A stretch of 49,118 nt of DNA from an uncultured Verrucomicrobia subdivision 3 bacterium (GTDB lineage: Bacteria; Verrucomicrobiota; Verrucomicrobiia; Limisphaerales; UBA11358), in the NCBI GenBank assembly GCA_903833055.1, contig CAILDU010000070.1, forward strand, positions 1 to 49,118. Direction: 5' to 3'. Below, piece after piece: positions 14,651-23,544 of the stretch. A model generated the notes under the pieces. That model saw nothing but the letters and a program-made list of their open reading frames with translations, had not been told where the DNA came from and did no database searches. Both the position numbers and the translations under genes were made by a program. The number at the start of each line of letters is the position of its first letter. Position 1 is the stretch's first letter.

Positions 14651-16153
14651 TCACTTCGGACGTTTGGCGTTGTCTACGCTCAAGAAGCGCGTGCCAGCCA
14701 AAGCGGGTCGCCAGATTTTCAGGAGAATCTGATCACTCTTCGCAGACTTGCAGAGGCGCACGGCATCGGCGGAATTTTTCACCGGCTGATGATTGATTTC
14801 GATAATGATATCAGTGGGTTTCAGCCCGGCGTCGGCGGCGTTGGAATCGCGGTCAAGCTGCGTGACAATCGCGCCTTGAACCTCGTCGGGCAGATGAAGC
14901 TGGGTGCGAACGGTGTTCTCAAAATCCGCCACGGTCACGCCGTCCAGCGCGTCGGTTTTGGAAGCGGTGGTGCTGACGGCATCGGAATTTTTCTGCGCGT
15001 CCACGGCGCTGCTGGTGACGAGTTCGCCGAGCGTAACGGGAATTATTTTCACCGCACCGTCGCGAAAAATTTTCAGCGCAGCGGGCGAACCGGGTTCGCA
15101 GGCGGACACAATCAGTTGCAGACTGTTGACATCAGCGACGGCGTGGCCGTTGACGGCGGTAATGACATCGCCAGACTTGAGGCCAGCTTTGCCCGCAGCC
15201 GAACCGGCGGTGACATCACCAATCAACACGCCATTTTCATCGGGCAGAGAAAATTCCTTGGCGAGATTACCGTCAATATCTTGCAGACTCACACCGTCGA
15301 GATAGCCGTGCCGGATTTTTCCAGTCGTGATGAGTTGTTGGAGAACGCGCCGCGCCATGTTGACCGGCACAGCGAAACCGATGCCCTGATTGCCGCCACT
15401 GCCGCTGATGATAGCGGTGTTGATACCGACGAGCCGACCTTGCGCGTCAATCAGCGCGCCGCCGGAATTGCCGGGATTAATCGCGGCGTCGGTCTGGATA
15501 AAATTTTGATAGCCGTTGAAACCCACGCTGCGGCCAATCGCGCTGACGATGCCTTTGGTCACCGTCTGGCCGACGCCAAACGGATTGCCGATGGCGAGCA
15601 CGACATCGCCGACTTCAAGCTGATCGCTGTCGGCGAGCGTGGCGGCGGGCAAGTTGTCCATGTCAATTTTCAACACGGCCACGTCGGTCAATTCATCGCG
15701 CCCGATGAGCCGCGCGCCGCATTCTTTTTTATTTCCGGCGATGGAAATTTTAATTTGATCCGCACCGGCAACAACGTGATTCGCCGTCACAATATAACCG
15801 TTCGAGGAAACGATGACGCCGGAGCCGAGGCTTTGTTCTTTGCGCGTGCGTTCGCGATCGTCACCGGCAAATTGATTGCCGAAAAACTGGCGGAAAATTG
15901 GATCGTTGAAAAACGGATTGGGGCGTTCCTTGACGAAACGCGCGGTGTAAATGTTGACGACGCTCGGCGCCGTTTTTTTTACAACGGAAGCAAAGCTGGT
16001 GGCAGTCGCCGCGTCGCGATTGGCGGGCGTGCTATCAATGCAGAAGGTCGGAATGCTCTCGGCGGCGCGCGCGGTGAAATGTAAAGCAACGCCAAAAACC
16101 ATCGCGCCACAAACCGCAGCCGAAACACCGGCGAGCGTCCTCGTCAATTTCAT
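14651..16153 (-). CDS. Do/HtrA-family periplasmic serine protease with two PDZ domains
   Basis: The 500-residue protein from MKLTRTLAGV (16153) has AGGA upstream; an ATG 17 codons earlier adds Arg-rich non-signal sequence and is rejected. The signal peptide spans residues 1-31. The trypsin-like domain has the catalytic triad His126 (VTANHVVAG), Asp157 (LTDVAVLKID) and Ser230 (INPGNSGGALID). A first PDZ lies at about 285-375 (GVLIGDVTAGSAAGKAGLKSGDVI) and a second at about 420-495 (GAIVTQLDRDSNAADAGLKPTDII). The family degrades or refolds misfolded envelope proteins. The linker between the PDZ domains is Ser/Thr/Ala rich. The gene lies 51 bases downstream of an FKBP isomerase gene, and the two are probably one transcript. 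Confidence 0.94.
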   Translation of the reverse strand: MKLTRTLAGVSAAVCGAMVFGVALHFTARAAESIPTFCIDSTPANRDAATATSFASVVKKTAPSVVNIYTARFVKERPNPFFNDPIFRQFFGNQFAGDDRERTRKEQSLGSGVIVSSNGYIVTANHVVAGADQIKISIAGNKKECGARLIGRDELTDVAVLKIDMDNLPAATLADSDQLEVGDVVLAIGNPFGVGQTVTKGIVSAIGRSVGFNGYQNFIQTDAAINPGNSGGALIDAQGRLVGINTAIISGSGGNQGIGFAVPVNMARRVLQQLITTGKIRHGYLDGVSLQDIDGNLAKEFSLPDENGVLIGDVTAGSAAGKAGLKSGDVITAVNGHAVADVNSLQLIVSACEPGSPAALKIFRDGAVKIIPVTLGELVTSSAVDAQKNSDAVSTTASKTDALDGVTVADFENTVRTQLHLPDEVQGAIVTQLDRDSNAADAGLKPTDIIIEINHQPVKNSADAVRLCKSAKSDQILLKIWRPALAGTRFLSVDNAKRPK

Positions 16154-16204
16154 AGTCCTGAATGGACAACGGCCAGCGCCGCGTCGTTCAATGCGGACGG
16201 CCAA

Positions 16205-16987
16205 TTACTTCGCGCCGTTGGCGGCATCCGGCTTGATGACTTCGATCTTCGCGCCGTTTTTCATGTCGGCGGCACTCGGCACTTTGATGATGTCGCTCGT
16301 GAGCGGCGCGGCGGGTGCAGGCGTCTTGGCGTCGAGCAATTCAACTTCAAAAATCAAAGCGGAATTCGGCGCGATGCTGCGGTTGCCCTGCTCGCCGTAA
16401 GCCAGTTCGGAGGGAATAAATAATTTCCATTTCGAGCCGACGGGCATTTTCAGCAGCGCTTCGGTCCAGCCGTGAATGACGCCGGTGACGGGAAACTGCG
16501 TGGGCTGACCGCGCTTGTATGAACTGTCGAACTCCGTGCCGTCAATCAATGTGCCTTTGTAATTCACGGTCACAGTGTCGTTCGGCGTGGGCAACGCGCC
16601 AGTGCCTTTGGTCAGCACAATATATTGCAGGCCGTCGGGCAGCGTCTGGACGCCCGGATTATTTTTGTTGGCGGCGAGAAATGCGTCGCCGTCGGCTTTA
16701 TTTTTGGCTGTCTTCTTGGTGCGAAATTCCTGTTGGAAACTGGTGAGCACCTGTTGCGCTTCTTCCGGCGTGAGCAACGTCGCCCCGCCGGACTGGATGG
16801 ATTTGATGGCGCTGGCCGCGACATTCGCATCAATGTCCAAACCCTGTTGCTGCCAGTTATGGCCGAGCATCATGCCGATGGCATAGCTGACGCGCGATTT
16901 TTCATCGGTCAAAACATTTGTTCCCTCGGCCAAAACCACGGAGGCGAGGCTCAAGCTGATAACAGTTCCAAAAATAATTTTTTTCAT
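16205..16987 (-). CDS. FKBP-type peptidyl-prolyl cis-trans isomerase, exported (FkpA/Mip type)
   Basis: The 260-residue protein has a signal peptide (MKKIIFGTVISLSLASVVLA), so it probably acts in the periplasm. Residues about 28-110 match the FKBP N-terminal dimerisation helices (SYAIGMMLGHNWQQQGLDID...). The isomerase domain follows at about 120-225 with VNYKGTLIDGTEFDSS, VIHGWTEALLKMPVGSKW, FIPSELAYGEQG and ALIFEVELLD. A C-terminal extension (TSDIIKVPSAADMKNGAKIEVIKP) goes beyond the usual family end and has no recognised domain. The family speeds proline isomerisation in folding envelope proteins. The htrA-like gene follows directly, pairing a folding helper with a protease. Confidence 0.94.
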   Translation of the reverse strand: MKKIIFGTVISLSLASVVLAEGTNVLTDEKSRVSYAIGMMLGHNWQQQGLDIDANVAASAIKSIQSGGATLLTPEEAQQVLTSFQQEFRTKKTAKNKADGDAFLAANKNNPGVQTLPDGLQYIVLTKGTGALPTPNDTVTVNYKGTLIDGTEFDSSYKRGQPTQFPVTGVIHGWTEALLKMPVGSKWKLFIPSELAYGEQGNRSIAPNSALIFEVELLDAKTPAPAAPLTSDIIKVPSAADMKNGAKIEVIKPDAANGAK

Positions 16988-17068
16988 ACGATTGATTTGC
17001 GAACCCGCATAATTCTGGATTCAACTGACAAAGGCAATCCGCTTTTCATTCAAAAAAATTGCGCCTAC

Positions 17069-17461
17069 CTAAAAATCGAATGAATAAGTGAGGTCGTATT
17101 CAAACTGCGCCAGCGCCGAGTAAGGCGTCAGCGGCGCGGGCGCGTAAGCGTTCATCGGATCGTGATTCGAGTGGACGTATTTGACGCCCACATTTTTCCA
17201 GAGGTTCCAGAAACTCCAGCCAGATTTGGGGACGGGCTTCTGAAGCGGACGCAACCGGCTTTTTTTAATCGGCGGCAAATTGCGGAGCGAGTTGGAATTC
17301 GCCGCCGGAATGTCCAGATTGGTTGCAATCATGCCATGACCGGATTGTTCCATCAGGGCGTGAACGGACGGCGGCATCCGGTTGGTGGCGGTATTATCCA
17401 CCGCCCGAATCAACCCGACATTGAGCAAAGCCAGTAAACCAATCGTCCGGAAAAATTTCAC
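17069..17461 (-). CDS. Small secreted protein of unknown function
   Basis: The 130-residue product has a likely signal peptide (MKFFRTIGLLALLNVGLIRA). I do not recognise a family. The mature part contains a basic, proline-rich stretch (LPPIKKSRLRPLQKPVPKSG), then WSFWNLWKNVGVKYVHSNHD. It ends in alternating aromatic residues, LAQFEYDLTYSFDF, with a terminal Phe as in outer-membrane beta strands. One strand alone cannot make a barrel, so a periplasmic or surface-associated role is only a guess. It is the most upstream gene of the minus-strand FKBP-HtrA group, with an 81-base gap to the FKBP gene. It diverges from the prc-like gene. Coding is supported by the signal peptide and the intact frame. 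Confidence 0.6.
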   Translation of the reverse strand: MKFFRTIGLLALLNVGLIRAVDNTATNRMPPSVHALMEQSGHGMIATNLDIPAANSNSLRNLPPIKKSRLRPLQKPVPKSGWSFWNLWKNVGVKYVHSNHDPMNAYAPAPLTPYSALAQFEYDLTYSFDF

Positions 17462-17571
17462 GCGCCCTGTTTAACATATTTCCCGGCCAGACCACCAAAA
17501 AAACTTGTCGGCAAAAACGGGCGGTGGCGAAAAACTGTGCAATTTAATTTCCCCGCTGAACGGTTTGAGTT

Positions 17572-19923
17572 ATGCTTGGTCAAATTGTGTCCATGCCAAT
17601 CACTATGCACCGCGCCCGAAAAATTTTTCTACTGTTAATCATTCCCGCCATCGCACTGGCCATCTGGGCCGGTTGCAAGACGGAGAAGTCCGACGCACCC
17701 GCCCTGCCCAACCTGCCCGCGACGAGCCTGAAACCCGGCCCGAGCGACTCGCACACCGCCTACGTCGCAGCGCGCTTGCTGGAGACATATCATTATTCCC
17801 AACGCCCGCTGGACGAACAATTGTCGGAGAAATTTTTTGACGGCTATATTAACTCACTCGACCCGCGCCACGAAAATTTTCTCCAGAGCGACATTGCGGA
17901 GTTTCAAATCTACCGGACAAATCTCGACAAGCTGACGCTCGAACACGGCACGGCGGATTTGACACCGGCGTTCGCGGTTTACGACCGTTACGCCGAGCGC
18001 ATTCAGCAGCACGACGCGTATGCGATGGATTTGCTTGAACACGACAAATTTAAATTCAATGCCGACGAAAAAATTGTCCTCGACCGTCGCCACGCGCCGT
18101 TCCCGACAAATCTGGTCGAGGCAAAAGCGCTCTGGCAGCAACGGCTGCGCTATGAGTATTTGCAGGAAAAATTGTCGCGCGAAATTATTCAGACCAATGA
18201 CAATTTCATCGTGAAGTTGCCAGCGGACGCGACGAAAGATATTCCCGCCACGTTGGAACGGCATTATCGCTGGAATTTGCAGATGACGACGAACTGGGAC
18301 AACGAGGGCGTGCTGCAAACTTATCTCAACGGCCTCGCGCATGCCTACGATCCACACTCGGATTATTTCAGCGCGCCGCACGCGCAGGATTTTTCCATCG
18401 GCATGAATCTTTCGCTGTTCGGCATCGGCGCGCAACTGTCGGAGGACGACGGCTATTGCACCATTCGCTCGCTCGTGCCCGGCGGTCCGGCAGCCAAGAG
18501 CAAAGCGGTGTTTGAAAAAGATCGCATCATCGCCGTCGCGCAAAGCAATCAACCGCCCGTGGATGTCGTGGACATGGAATTGGAAAAAGTCGTCCAGAAA
18601 ATTCGCGGCACGAAAGGCACGGAAGTTCGCCTGACCATCAGCCCCGCGTCTGACCGCAGCGCGCGCAAAATCGTCTCGTTCATCCGCGACGAAATCAAAC
18701 TGGAAGATTCCGAGGCGAAGGCGAAGTTGATTGAACTGCCGAATGGCAAACGCATTGGCATCATTGACCTGCCGTCGTTTTACGCCACGGTCAATCTCGG
18801 CAACGACGGCAACACTACTCCCAAAAGCACCACGGCGGACGTGACCAAGCTCATCAACAAACTGAAAGCGGAAAAAGTTTCCGGCATCATTATTGACCTG
18901 CGCACGAATCCGGGCGGCTCGCTCGAAGAAGCGATTAAGTTCACCGGCCTATTCATCAAGGACGGGCCGGTTGTCCTCGCGCGCAATCCCGACGGCGCGG
19001 TGCAGGCGGATTCCGATCCCGACCCGACGCAACTTTATGACGGGCCGCTCGTCGTGATGATTAATCGCTTCAGCGCGTCTGCGTCGGAAATTGCCGCCGC
19101 CGCATTGCAAGATTACGGACGCGCGCTCGTCGTCGGCGACAGTTCCACGCACGGCAAAGGCACGGTGCAAAACCTGAATCCGCTCAAGCCGTTTATGCTG
19201 TCGTCGGAAAAAGGTTCGTCGAACGATCCCGGCACGATTAAAATTACCATCCGCAAATTTTATCGCGTGAGCGGCGCGTCCACGCAACTCAAGGGCGTCG
19301 CGTCGGATATCGTTTTGCCGGACGCGCTGGACTATTCGACGCAGGTCGGCGAAGTCGCGCTCGATAATCCGTTGCCGTGGGACACGATTCAGCCAGCGAA
19401 CTACGAGAAATTCAATCTCGTCCAGCCGTATCTCGAGACACTCAAGGCACGTTCCGACGAACGCGTCGCGACGAATCAGGATTTTCTCTACGTCAAACAG
19501 GACATCGAGCAATTTCTGAAATCGCAATCGGAGAAGACTGCCACTATTAACGAACACGATGCGCTCAAGGAGCACGAACGCGCGTTTGTGCAAGGCAAAG
19601 CGCGCGATGCGGAGCGTTCTGCGCGTAAGCTGGACGGCGTGAAAGTTTATGACATCACCGTGAAAAACTCGGAACTGCCGGGATTGGTGGAAGCGGGCGT
19701 GAAACCGGAAACCAACACGATTACGACCACGGAACCGACCAATGCGGTTTCCAATTCCACTTATACGCTCGTCAGCAGTTCCACGACCACCAACCTCACG
19801 ATGAAGTCTGCCGCCGATAAAAAATCGCCGCCGCCGTTTGACCCGCAGCTCGACGAAGCCCAGCGCATTCTGCTGGATTACATTTCGCTGCTCGGCAAAA
19901 ACCGTCCGGTCGTTGCGAACTAA
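17572..19923 (+). CDS. prc: Carboxy-terminal (tail-specific) processing protease, S41 family
   Basis: The 783-residue protein matches the Prc/Tsp family, which trims or degrades exported proteins from their C-termini. The N-terminus has a hydrophobic helix and a lipobox-like LAIWAGCKT, so it may be a periplasmic lipoprotein. A helical N-terminal domain (about 55-250) leads into a PDZ (about 260-350, MNLSLFGIGAQLSEDDGY). The S41 core follows with IDLPSFYA, IIIDLRTNPGGSLEEA, RFSASASEIAAAALQDYGRA (catalytic Ser503) and THGKGTVQ (catalytic Lys529). The C-terminal Prc domain extends to about 780. Numbering is from ATG 17572; ATGs at 17593 and 17605 are alternative starts. The gene diverges from the FKBP-HtrA group, so three envelope protein-quality genes meet here. 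Confidence 0.94.
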   Translation: MLGQIVSMPITMHRARKIFLLLIIPAIALAIWAGCKTEKSDAPALPNLPATSLKPGPSDSHTAYVAARLLETYHYSQRPLDEQLSEKFFDGYINSLDPRHENFLQSDIAEFQIYRTNLDKLTLEHGTADLTPAFAVYDRYAERIQQHDAYAMDLLEHDKFKFNADEKIVLDRRHAPFPTNLVEAKALWQQRLRYEYLQEKLSREIIQTNDNFIVKLPADATKDIPATLERHYRWNLQMTTNWDNEGVLQTYLNGLAHAYDPHSDYFSAPHAQDFSIGMNLSLFGIGAQLSEDDGYCTIRSLVPGGPAAKSKAVFEKDRIIAVAQSNQPPVDVVDMELEKVVQKIRGTKGTEVRLTISPASDRSARKIVSFIRDEIKLEDSEAKAKLIELPNGKRIGIIDLPSFYATVNLGNDGNTTPKSTTADVTKLINKLKAEKVSGIIIDLRTNPGGSLEEAIKFTGLFIKDGPVVLARNPDGAVQADSDPDPTQLYDGPLVVMINRFSASASEIAAAALQDYGRALVVGDSSTHGKGTVQNLNPLKPFMLSSEKGSSNDPGTIKITIRKFYRVSGASTQLKGVASDIVLPDALDYSTQVGEVALDNPLPWDTIQPANYEKFNLVQPYLETLKARSDERVATNQDFLYVKQDIEQFLKSQSEKTATINEHDALKEHERAFVQGKARDAERSARKLDGVKVYDITVKNSELPGLVEAGVKPETNTITTTEPTNAVSNSTYTLVSSSTTTNLTMKSAADKKSPPPFDPQLDEAQRILLDYISLLGKNRPVVAN

Positions 19924-19930
19924 ATAAGTT

Positions 19931-20512
19931 ATGAAGCTGTTCGCCATTCTGGTCGTGGCGCTGGCGCTCGGCGGCAAGGCGTTGGCCGATGTAAATTATT
20001 ATCTCGGCAAACAGCAGGCCAAACGCGACGTAAGCCAGAGCGACGCGCAGCAAGGCATCACACCCACGCAACCGCAAACGCCCGCCGCGCCGTCAGCCCC
20101 ACCGACCGATCCCGCGCTCGTCGCCACGCTGCAAAACATTGCCGATTTACGCGCGGACTTGGACGCGATAAATCAGGCCGCAGACGCGCAAGCCGGAGCC
20201 GACCAGCGCGCTTCATTGATGACGCATCTTTCAGCGGCAGCGGCGCACGATAAAAAAGCTGTCACGGCGTCCCTTAAAAAATTAGCCGGACACTTAATTA
20301 CCGCAACCAGTGGCAATAAAAAATTGACCGCGCAAAATGCGAAACTGGCGCGCAGCTTTCACGCCGTCTTCAACGCCGCGCATCTTTCCACAACGCAAAT
20401 TCAAACGTTGCTCGACGACGTGGAAAAAATTCTTACCGGTGGCGGCGTGGCCGACGGCGATGCGAAAACCATTGTCGCCGACCTCAAACAGATTGCCACC
20501 GAAACGCAATAG
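19931..20512 (+). CDS. Secreted protein of unknown function with helical C-terminal region
   Basis: The 193-residue product has a signal peptide (MKLFAILVVALALGGKALA). A short Gln/Pro-rich linker (TPTQPQTPAAPSAPP) is followed by a long, mostly helical Ala/Asp/Gln-rich part (LVATLQNIADLRADLDAINQ..., LDDVEKILTGGGVADGDAKT). I do not recognise a family, and no catalytic or metal-binding motif is visible. The gene starts 7 bases after the prc stop and ends 4 bases before yacG, so it is probably co-transcribed with prc. A periplasmic partner or substrate adaptor of the protease is possible but unsupported beyond position. Confidence 0.7.
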   Translation: MKLFAILVVALALGGKALADVNYYLGKQQAKRDVSQSDAQQGITPTQPQTPAAPSAPPTDPALVATLQNIADLRADLDAINQAADAQAGADQRASLMTHLSAAAAHDKKAVTASLKKLAGHLITATSGNKKLTAQNAKLARSFHAVFNAAHLSTTQIQTLLDDVEKILTGGGVADGDAKTIVADLKQIATETQ

Positions 20513-20516
20513 CACC

Positions 20517-20726
20517 ATGCGTCCCGTCAAATGCCCGACGTGCAAGAAGTCCGGCGACTGGTTCGCGGGCAAGTTCGCGCCGTTCTGTTCGCACCGCTGC
20601 AAGCTGGTTGACCTCGGCAAATGGTTCAACGCCGAACACGCGATTTCCGAACCGCTCAAGCCGGAGCATTTCGAGCAATACGCCGACCTACCACCGGGCA
20701 AACACTTGGACACGCCGGAAGATTGA
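20517..20726 (+). CDS. yacG: DNA gyrase inhibitor YacG-type zinc protein
   Basis: The 69-residue protein starts at MRPVKCPTCKK (ATG 20517). It has the YacG zinc pattern C6-x2-C9-x14-C24-x3-C28 (CPTC...FCSHRC), followed by the signature KLVDLGKWFNAEHAI. The family binds one zinc ion, and the E. coli member binds GyrB and inhibits gyrase. The length matches family members (about 60-70). The gene sits four bases behind the secreted unknown gene and upstream of a lipoprotein gene. A longer reading of the same frame into the upstream gene has no family similarity and is rejected. Confidence 0.92.
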   Translation: MRPVKCPTCKKSGDWFAGKFAPFCSHRCKLVDLGKWFNAEHAISEPLKPEHFEQYADLPPGKHLDTPED

Positions 20727-20766
20727 CTCCGAAATTCGGCTGGCGATAATGGAAAAATACTTAATC

Positions 20767-21180
20767 ATGAAAAAAATCCTAAACTTGTTTTCATTTCTCG
20801 GCGTCGTCTTGTTGCTCGCGCTGGCCAGCGGCTGCGCCACCACGAAACACACGGAGCAAATGCTGGTTCAAGCCGGTTTCAAAACGGTCGTGGCCAGCAC
20901 GGACAAACAGGCGCAGCATCTCAAAACGTTGCCAGCGGATAAATTGAGCGTGGCTAAATTGAACGGCAAAACTTACTACGTTTTTCCCGATCCGGCGCAC
21001 AATCGCATTTACGTCGGCAACGTGCAGGCGTATCAGGATTATCAGCAGGCGCTCATGTATGCCAAGCTGCAAGGCGACAATCGGGAGCTGGGCGCGCTCG
21101 GCGAAGACACCGGCCAGAGCGGCGATGTTCGCTGGGCGGACTGGAGCGAAAATACCGGTTGGACCGGCGGCAGTTATTAA
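20767..21180 (+). CDS. Small lipoprotein of unknown function
   Basis: The 137-residue product starts at MKKILNLFSFLG (ATG 20767, with GGAAAA nearby); an ATG six codons earlier (20749) is possible. The hydrophobic signal ends in the lipobox LASGCATTK, predicting lipidation and membrane anchoring. The mature domain has TEQMLVQAGFKTVVASTDKQ, an ADKLSVAKLNGKTYYVFPDP segment, and an aromatic C-terminus (DVRWADWSENTGWTGGSY). I recognise no named family, although the globular part looks like a compact alpha/beta domain. The gene follows yacG by about 40 bases and precedes the membrane metalloprotease by 53. Confidence 0.75.
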   Translation: MKKILNLFSFLGVVLLLALASGCATTKHTEQMLVQAGFKTVVASTDKQAQHLKTLPADKLSVAKLNGKTYYVFPDPAHNRIYVGNVQAYQDYQQALMYAKLQGDNRELGALGEDTGQSGDVRWADWSENTGWTGGSY

Positions 21181-21233
21181 ACTGTTTGAATCTTTTTTCA
21201 AAACTTCTGTCCATTCACTGACTGAATTATTTT

Positions 21234-21929
21234 ATGATGTGGAATTTTAATTACTTGTTGTTCGTGTTTTTGCCCGGCCTGTTGATCGGCTTGTGGGCGC
21301 AGATGAAATTGCATTCGGCGTTCGGCAAATACAGCCAGATTCCCGTCGAGTCCGGCCTGACGGGCGCGCAGGCGGCGCGGCGAATCCTCGACAACGCCGG
21401 TCTCAACGACGTGCCGGTGGAAGAAGTCGAAGGTAAATTGACCGACCATTACGACCCGACCAAGCGCGCGCTGTTTTTGTCGTCGGAAAATTACAGCGGC
21501 AACTCCATCGCCGCCGTCGGCGTCGCGGCGCATGAGTCCGGTCACGCGCTGCAACATCAGGCCGCTTACGCGATGCTGAATTTGCGGATGGCACTCGTGC
21601 CGGTCACGCAATTCTCCAGCGCGGCTTACGGAATCATTATGCTGGCTGGCTGGATCATGGGCATGAGCATGATGAAAACAATGTTGCCCATCATCATCGT
21701 CGTCTTCGGCATCATCACATTTTTCCAACTCATCACGTTGCCGGTCGAATACGACGCCAGCAATCGCGCGAAGGAACAACTGTTTCGCCTCGGTCTAGTG
21801 CGCGAGGATGAGCGCGCGGGCGTGGCGAAAGTTCTGGACGCCGCCGCGCTCACCTACGTCGCCGCGCTGGTCAGTTCGCTCCTGACGCTGCTTTATTACA
21901 TCACCGCCGCGCGCGACAGCCGGAATTGA
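21234..21929 (+). CDS. YugP-type membrane zinc metalloprotease
   Basis: The 231-residue integral membrane protein matches the zinc metallopeptidase family represented by YugP. An N-terminal membrane segment (YLLFVFLPGLLIGLWA) precedes a domain with GLTGAQAARRILDNAGLNDVPVEEVEG, the zinc motif HESGH (residues 100-104) in GVAAHESGHALQHQ, and two central membrane helices (YGIIMLAGWIMGM and LPIIIVVFGIITFFQL). The conserved LPVEYDASNRA segment supplies the likely third ligand, and a C-terminal helix follows (ALVSSLLTLLYYI). The length agrees with the family (about 225-235). The physiological substrate of this family is not established. It lies between the lipoprotein gene and the sigma factor gene, with small gaps. 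Confidence 0.92.
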   Translation: MMWNFNYLLFVFLPGLLIGLWAQMKLHSAFGKYSQIPVESGLTGAQAARRILDNAGLNDVPVEEVEGKLTDHYDPTKRALFLSSENYSGNSIAAVGVAAHESGHALQHQAAYAMLNLRMALVPVTQFSSAAYGIIMLAGWIMGMSMMKTMLPIIIVVFGIITFFQLITLPVEYDASNRAKEQLFRLGLVREDERAGVAKVLDAAALTYVAALVSSLLTLLYYITAARDSRN

Positions 21930-21991
21930 GTTGGCGAAATTGAAGTTAATTTGCTTGCGGCTGCCCGCCACGCGTTTAACTTTTTGCATTC

Positions 21992-23008
21992 ATGGCGGCT
22001 AAAAAAATCCAACGCAAGTCGAAGCCGGTGCAACGGAAAAAGAAAATTTCCGTTCCCGCGCCAACTAAAATTGTCACGCTGTCGTCGCCACCGATTACCG
22101 TGCCGTCGGATTTGCCGATCACCAAACCGGCTGAGGGCGACACCACACAGTTTCTCCGCCGCGAAGCCGAGCGCATGGATGGCGACAGTTCCATCCGCCT
22201 TTATCTCCGCGAAATCGGTTTGGTAAAACTGCTCACGCCGCAGGAAGAAATCGAACTTGCCGCCAAAATTAAAAAGGGCGACAAAAAAGCGCGCGAACAC
22301 ATGATCAAGGCGAACCTGCGCCTCGTCGTAAAAATCGCGCGCGACTACGAAGGTATTGGCCTACCGTTATTGGATTTAATCAGCGAAGGCAACATCGGCT
22401 TGATGAAAGCCGTCGAGCGTTTTGATCCTGCGAAGGGCGGAAAACTTTCCACTTACGGCTCGTGGTGGATCAAGCAATCCATCAAACGCGCGCTCGCGAA
22501 TCAGTCTAAGACGATTCGTCTGCCGGTTCATTTGGTTGATAAAATTTCCAAGATGCGCCGCACGGCGATGAAGTTGCAGGAGGAATTTGGTCGCGAACCG
22601 ACCGATGAAGAATTGGCCGCTGAATTGAGCACCACCGCCGCGCGCGTTTCGCAAATGCGGACTGCATCCATCCGACCCGCGTCGCTCGACGCGCCGGTGG
22701 GCGATGATAATACCAATACTTTTTCCGAAATGGTCGAGGACGAGCGCGCCGTAAATCCCTACGACGAACTCGAAGACAAGACCGTCACCGGAATGTTGCA
22801 GGACATGGTCAAACATCTCGACGCCCGCGAGGCGACGATTCTGCGCTTCCGTTTCGGCCTCGACGGCGGCAATGAAAAAACTTTGGAAGAAGTCGGCGAA
22901 AAATTCGGGGTTACGCGCGAACGCGTCCGCCAGATTCAAAATCTCGCGTTACGCAAACTTCGCAAGATGATCGAAAAGCTCGAAAAATCCAAGGCCAAGG
23001 AAGTTTGA
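21992..23008 (+). CDS. RNA polymerase sigma-70 family factor (RpoD/RpoS-like, group 1 or 2)
   Basis: The 338-residue protein has a basic N-terminal tail (MAAKKIQRKSKPVQRKKK), then region 1.2 (DSSIRLYLREIGLVKLLTPQEE), region 2 (NLRLVVKIARDYEGIGLPLLDLISEGNIGLMKAVERFDP and STYGSWWIKQSIKRALANQ), region 3 (RLPVHLVDKISKM...) and region 4 with the -35 binding helix EVGEKFGVTRERVRQIQNLAL. It can recognise standard -10/-35 promoters. The long acidic region 1.1 of large RpoD proteins is absent, so it could be the housekeeping factor of this lineage or a group 2 stress factor. The next gene, apt, starts three bases after the stop, so they are probably co-transcribed. Confidence 0.94.
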   Translation: MAAKKIQRKSKPVQRKKKISVPAPTKIVTLSSPPITVPSDLPITKPAEGDTTQFLRREAERMDGDSSIRLYLREIGLVKLLTPQEEIELAAKIKKGDKKAREHMIKANLRLVVKIARDYEGIGLPLLDLISEGNIGLMKAVERFDPAKGGKLSTYGSWWIKQSIKRALANQSKTIRLPVHLVDKISKMRRTAMKLQEEFGREPTDEELAAELSTTAARVSQMRTASIRPASLDAPVGDDNTNTFSEMVEDERAVNPYDELEDKTVTGMLQDMVKHLDAREATILRFRFGLDGGNEKTLEEVGEKFGVTRERVRQIQNLALRKLRKMIEKLEKSKAKEV

Positions 23009-23011
23009 ATT

Positions 23012-23542
23012 ATGCCCGCTGTCACTGCTGCTGAAATCGCCGCCGCCATTCGCAACGTCCCGGATTTTCCTAAACCGGGCATTCAGTTCAAAGACATCAC
23101 GCCCGTGCTTGCCGACGCGCGCCTGTTCGCCGGCGCGATTGATTTGCTCACAGAACGGTTTACGCCCGGCAGCATTGATGCCGTCGTGGGCATTGATGCG
23201 CGCGGATTTATTTTTGCCGCCGCCGCCGCGACCAAATTGCAAGCCGGATTTATTCCCGTCCGCAAAAAAGGCAAGTTGCCCTTCACGACCATCGAACAAG
23301 ATTACGCGCTCGAATATGGTCACGCGACCGTCGCACTCCACACCGACGCCATCAAGCCCGGCGCGCGTATATTGCTCGTGGACGATTTGCTCGCGACCGG
23401 GGGCACATCCGGCGCCGCCGCCTCGCTCGTGAAAAAACTGGGCGGAAATATTTTGGAAATTGTCTTCCTCATCGAGCTGAAATTTCTGGATGGCCGCAAG
23501 CATCTGCCGAACTTTCCCGTGCGTTCGTTGGTTGAGTATTGA
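23012..23542 (+). CDS. apt: Adenine phosphoribosyltransferase
   Basis: The 176-residue enzyme makes AMP from adenine and PRPP in purine salvage. Family marks are FPKPGIQFKDITPVLAD at the N-terminus, the IDARGFIFAAAAATKL segment, VRKKGKLPF, the base-contacting EYGHATVALHTDAI, and the PRPP loop ILLVDDLLATGGTSGAA. The length is typical (170-180). The gene lies 3 bases after the sigma factor gene and its TGA nearly touches the next start. No signal or membrane segment is present. Confidence 0.96.
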   Translation: MPAVTAAEIAAAIRNVPDFPKPGIQFKDITPVLADARLFAGAIDLLTERFTPGSIDAVVGIDARGFIFAAAAATKLQAGFIPVRKKGKLPFTTIEQDYALEYGHATVALHTDAIKPGARILLVDDLLATGGTSGAAASLVKKLGGNILEIVFLIELKFLDGRKHLPNFPVRSLVEY

Positions 23543-23544
23543 GC

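Noticed and set aside
14789-16084. Long open frame antisense to the HtrA gene (431 codons)
   Set aside because: It is opposite a gene with an intact catalytic triad and PDZ domains; the composition (GVGGVGIAVKL, NDADGH-type) is that of a shadow frame.
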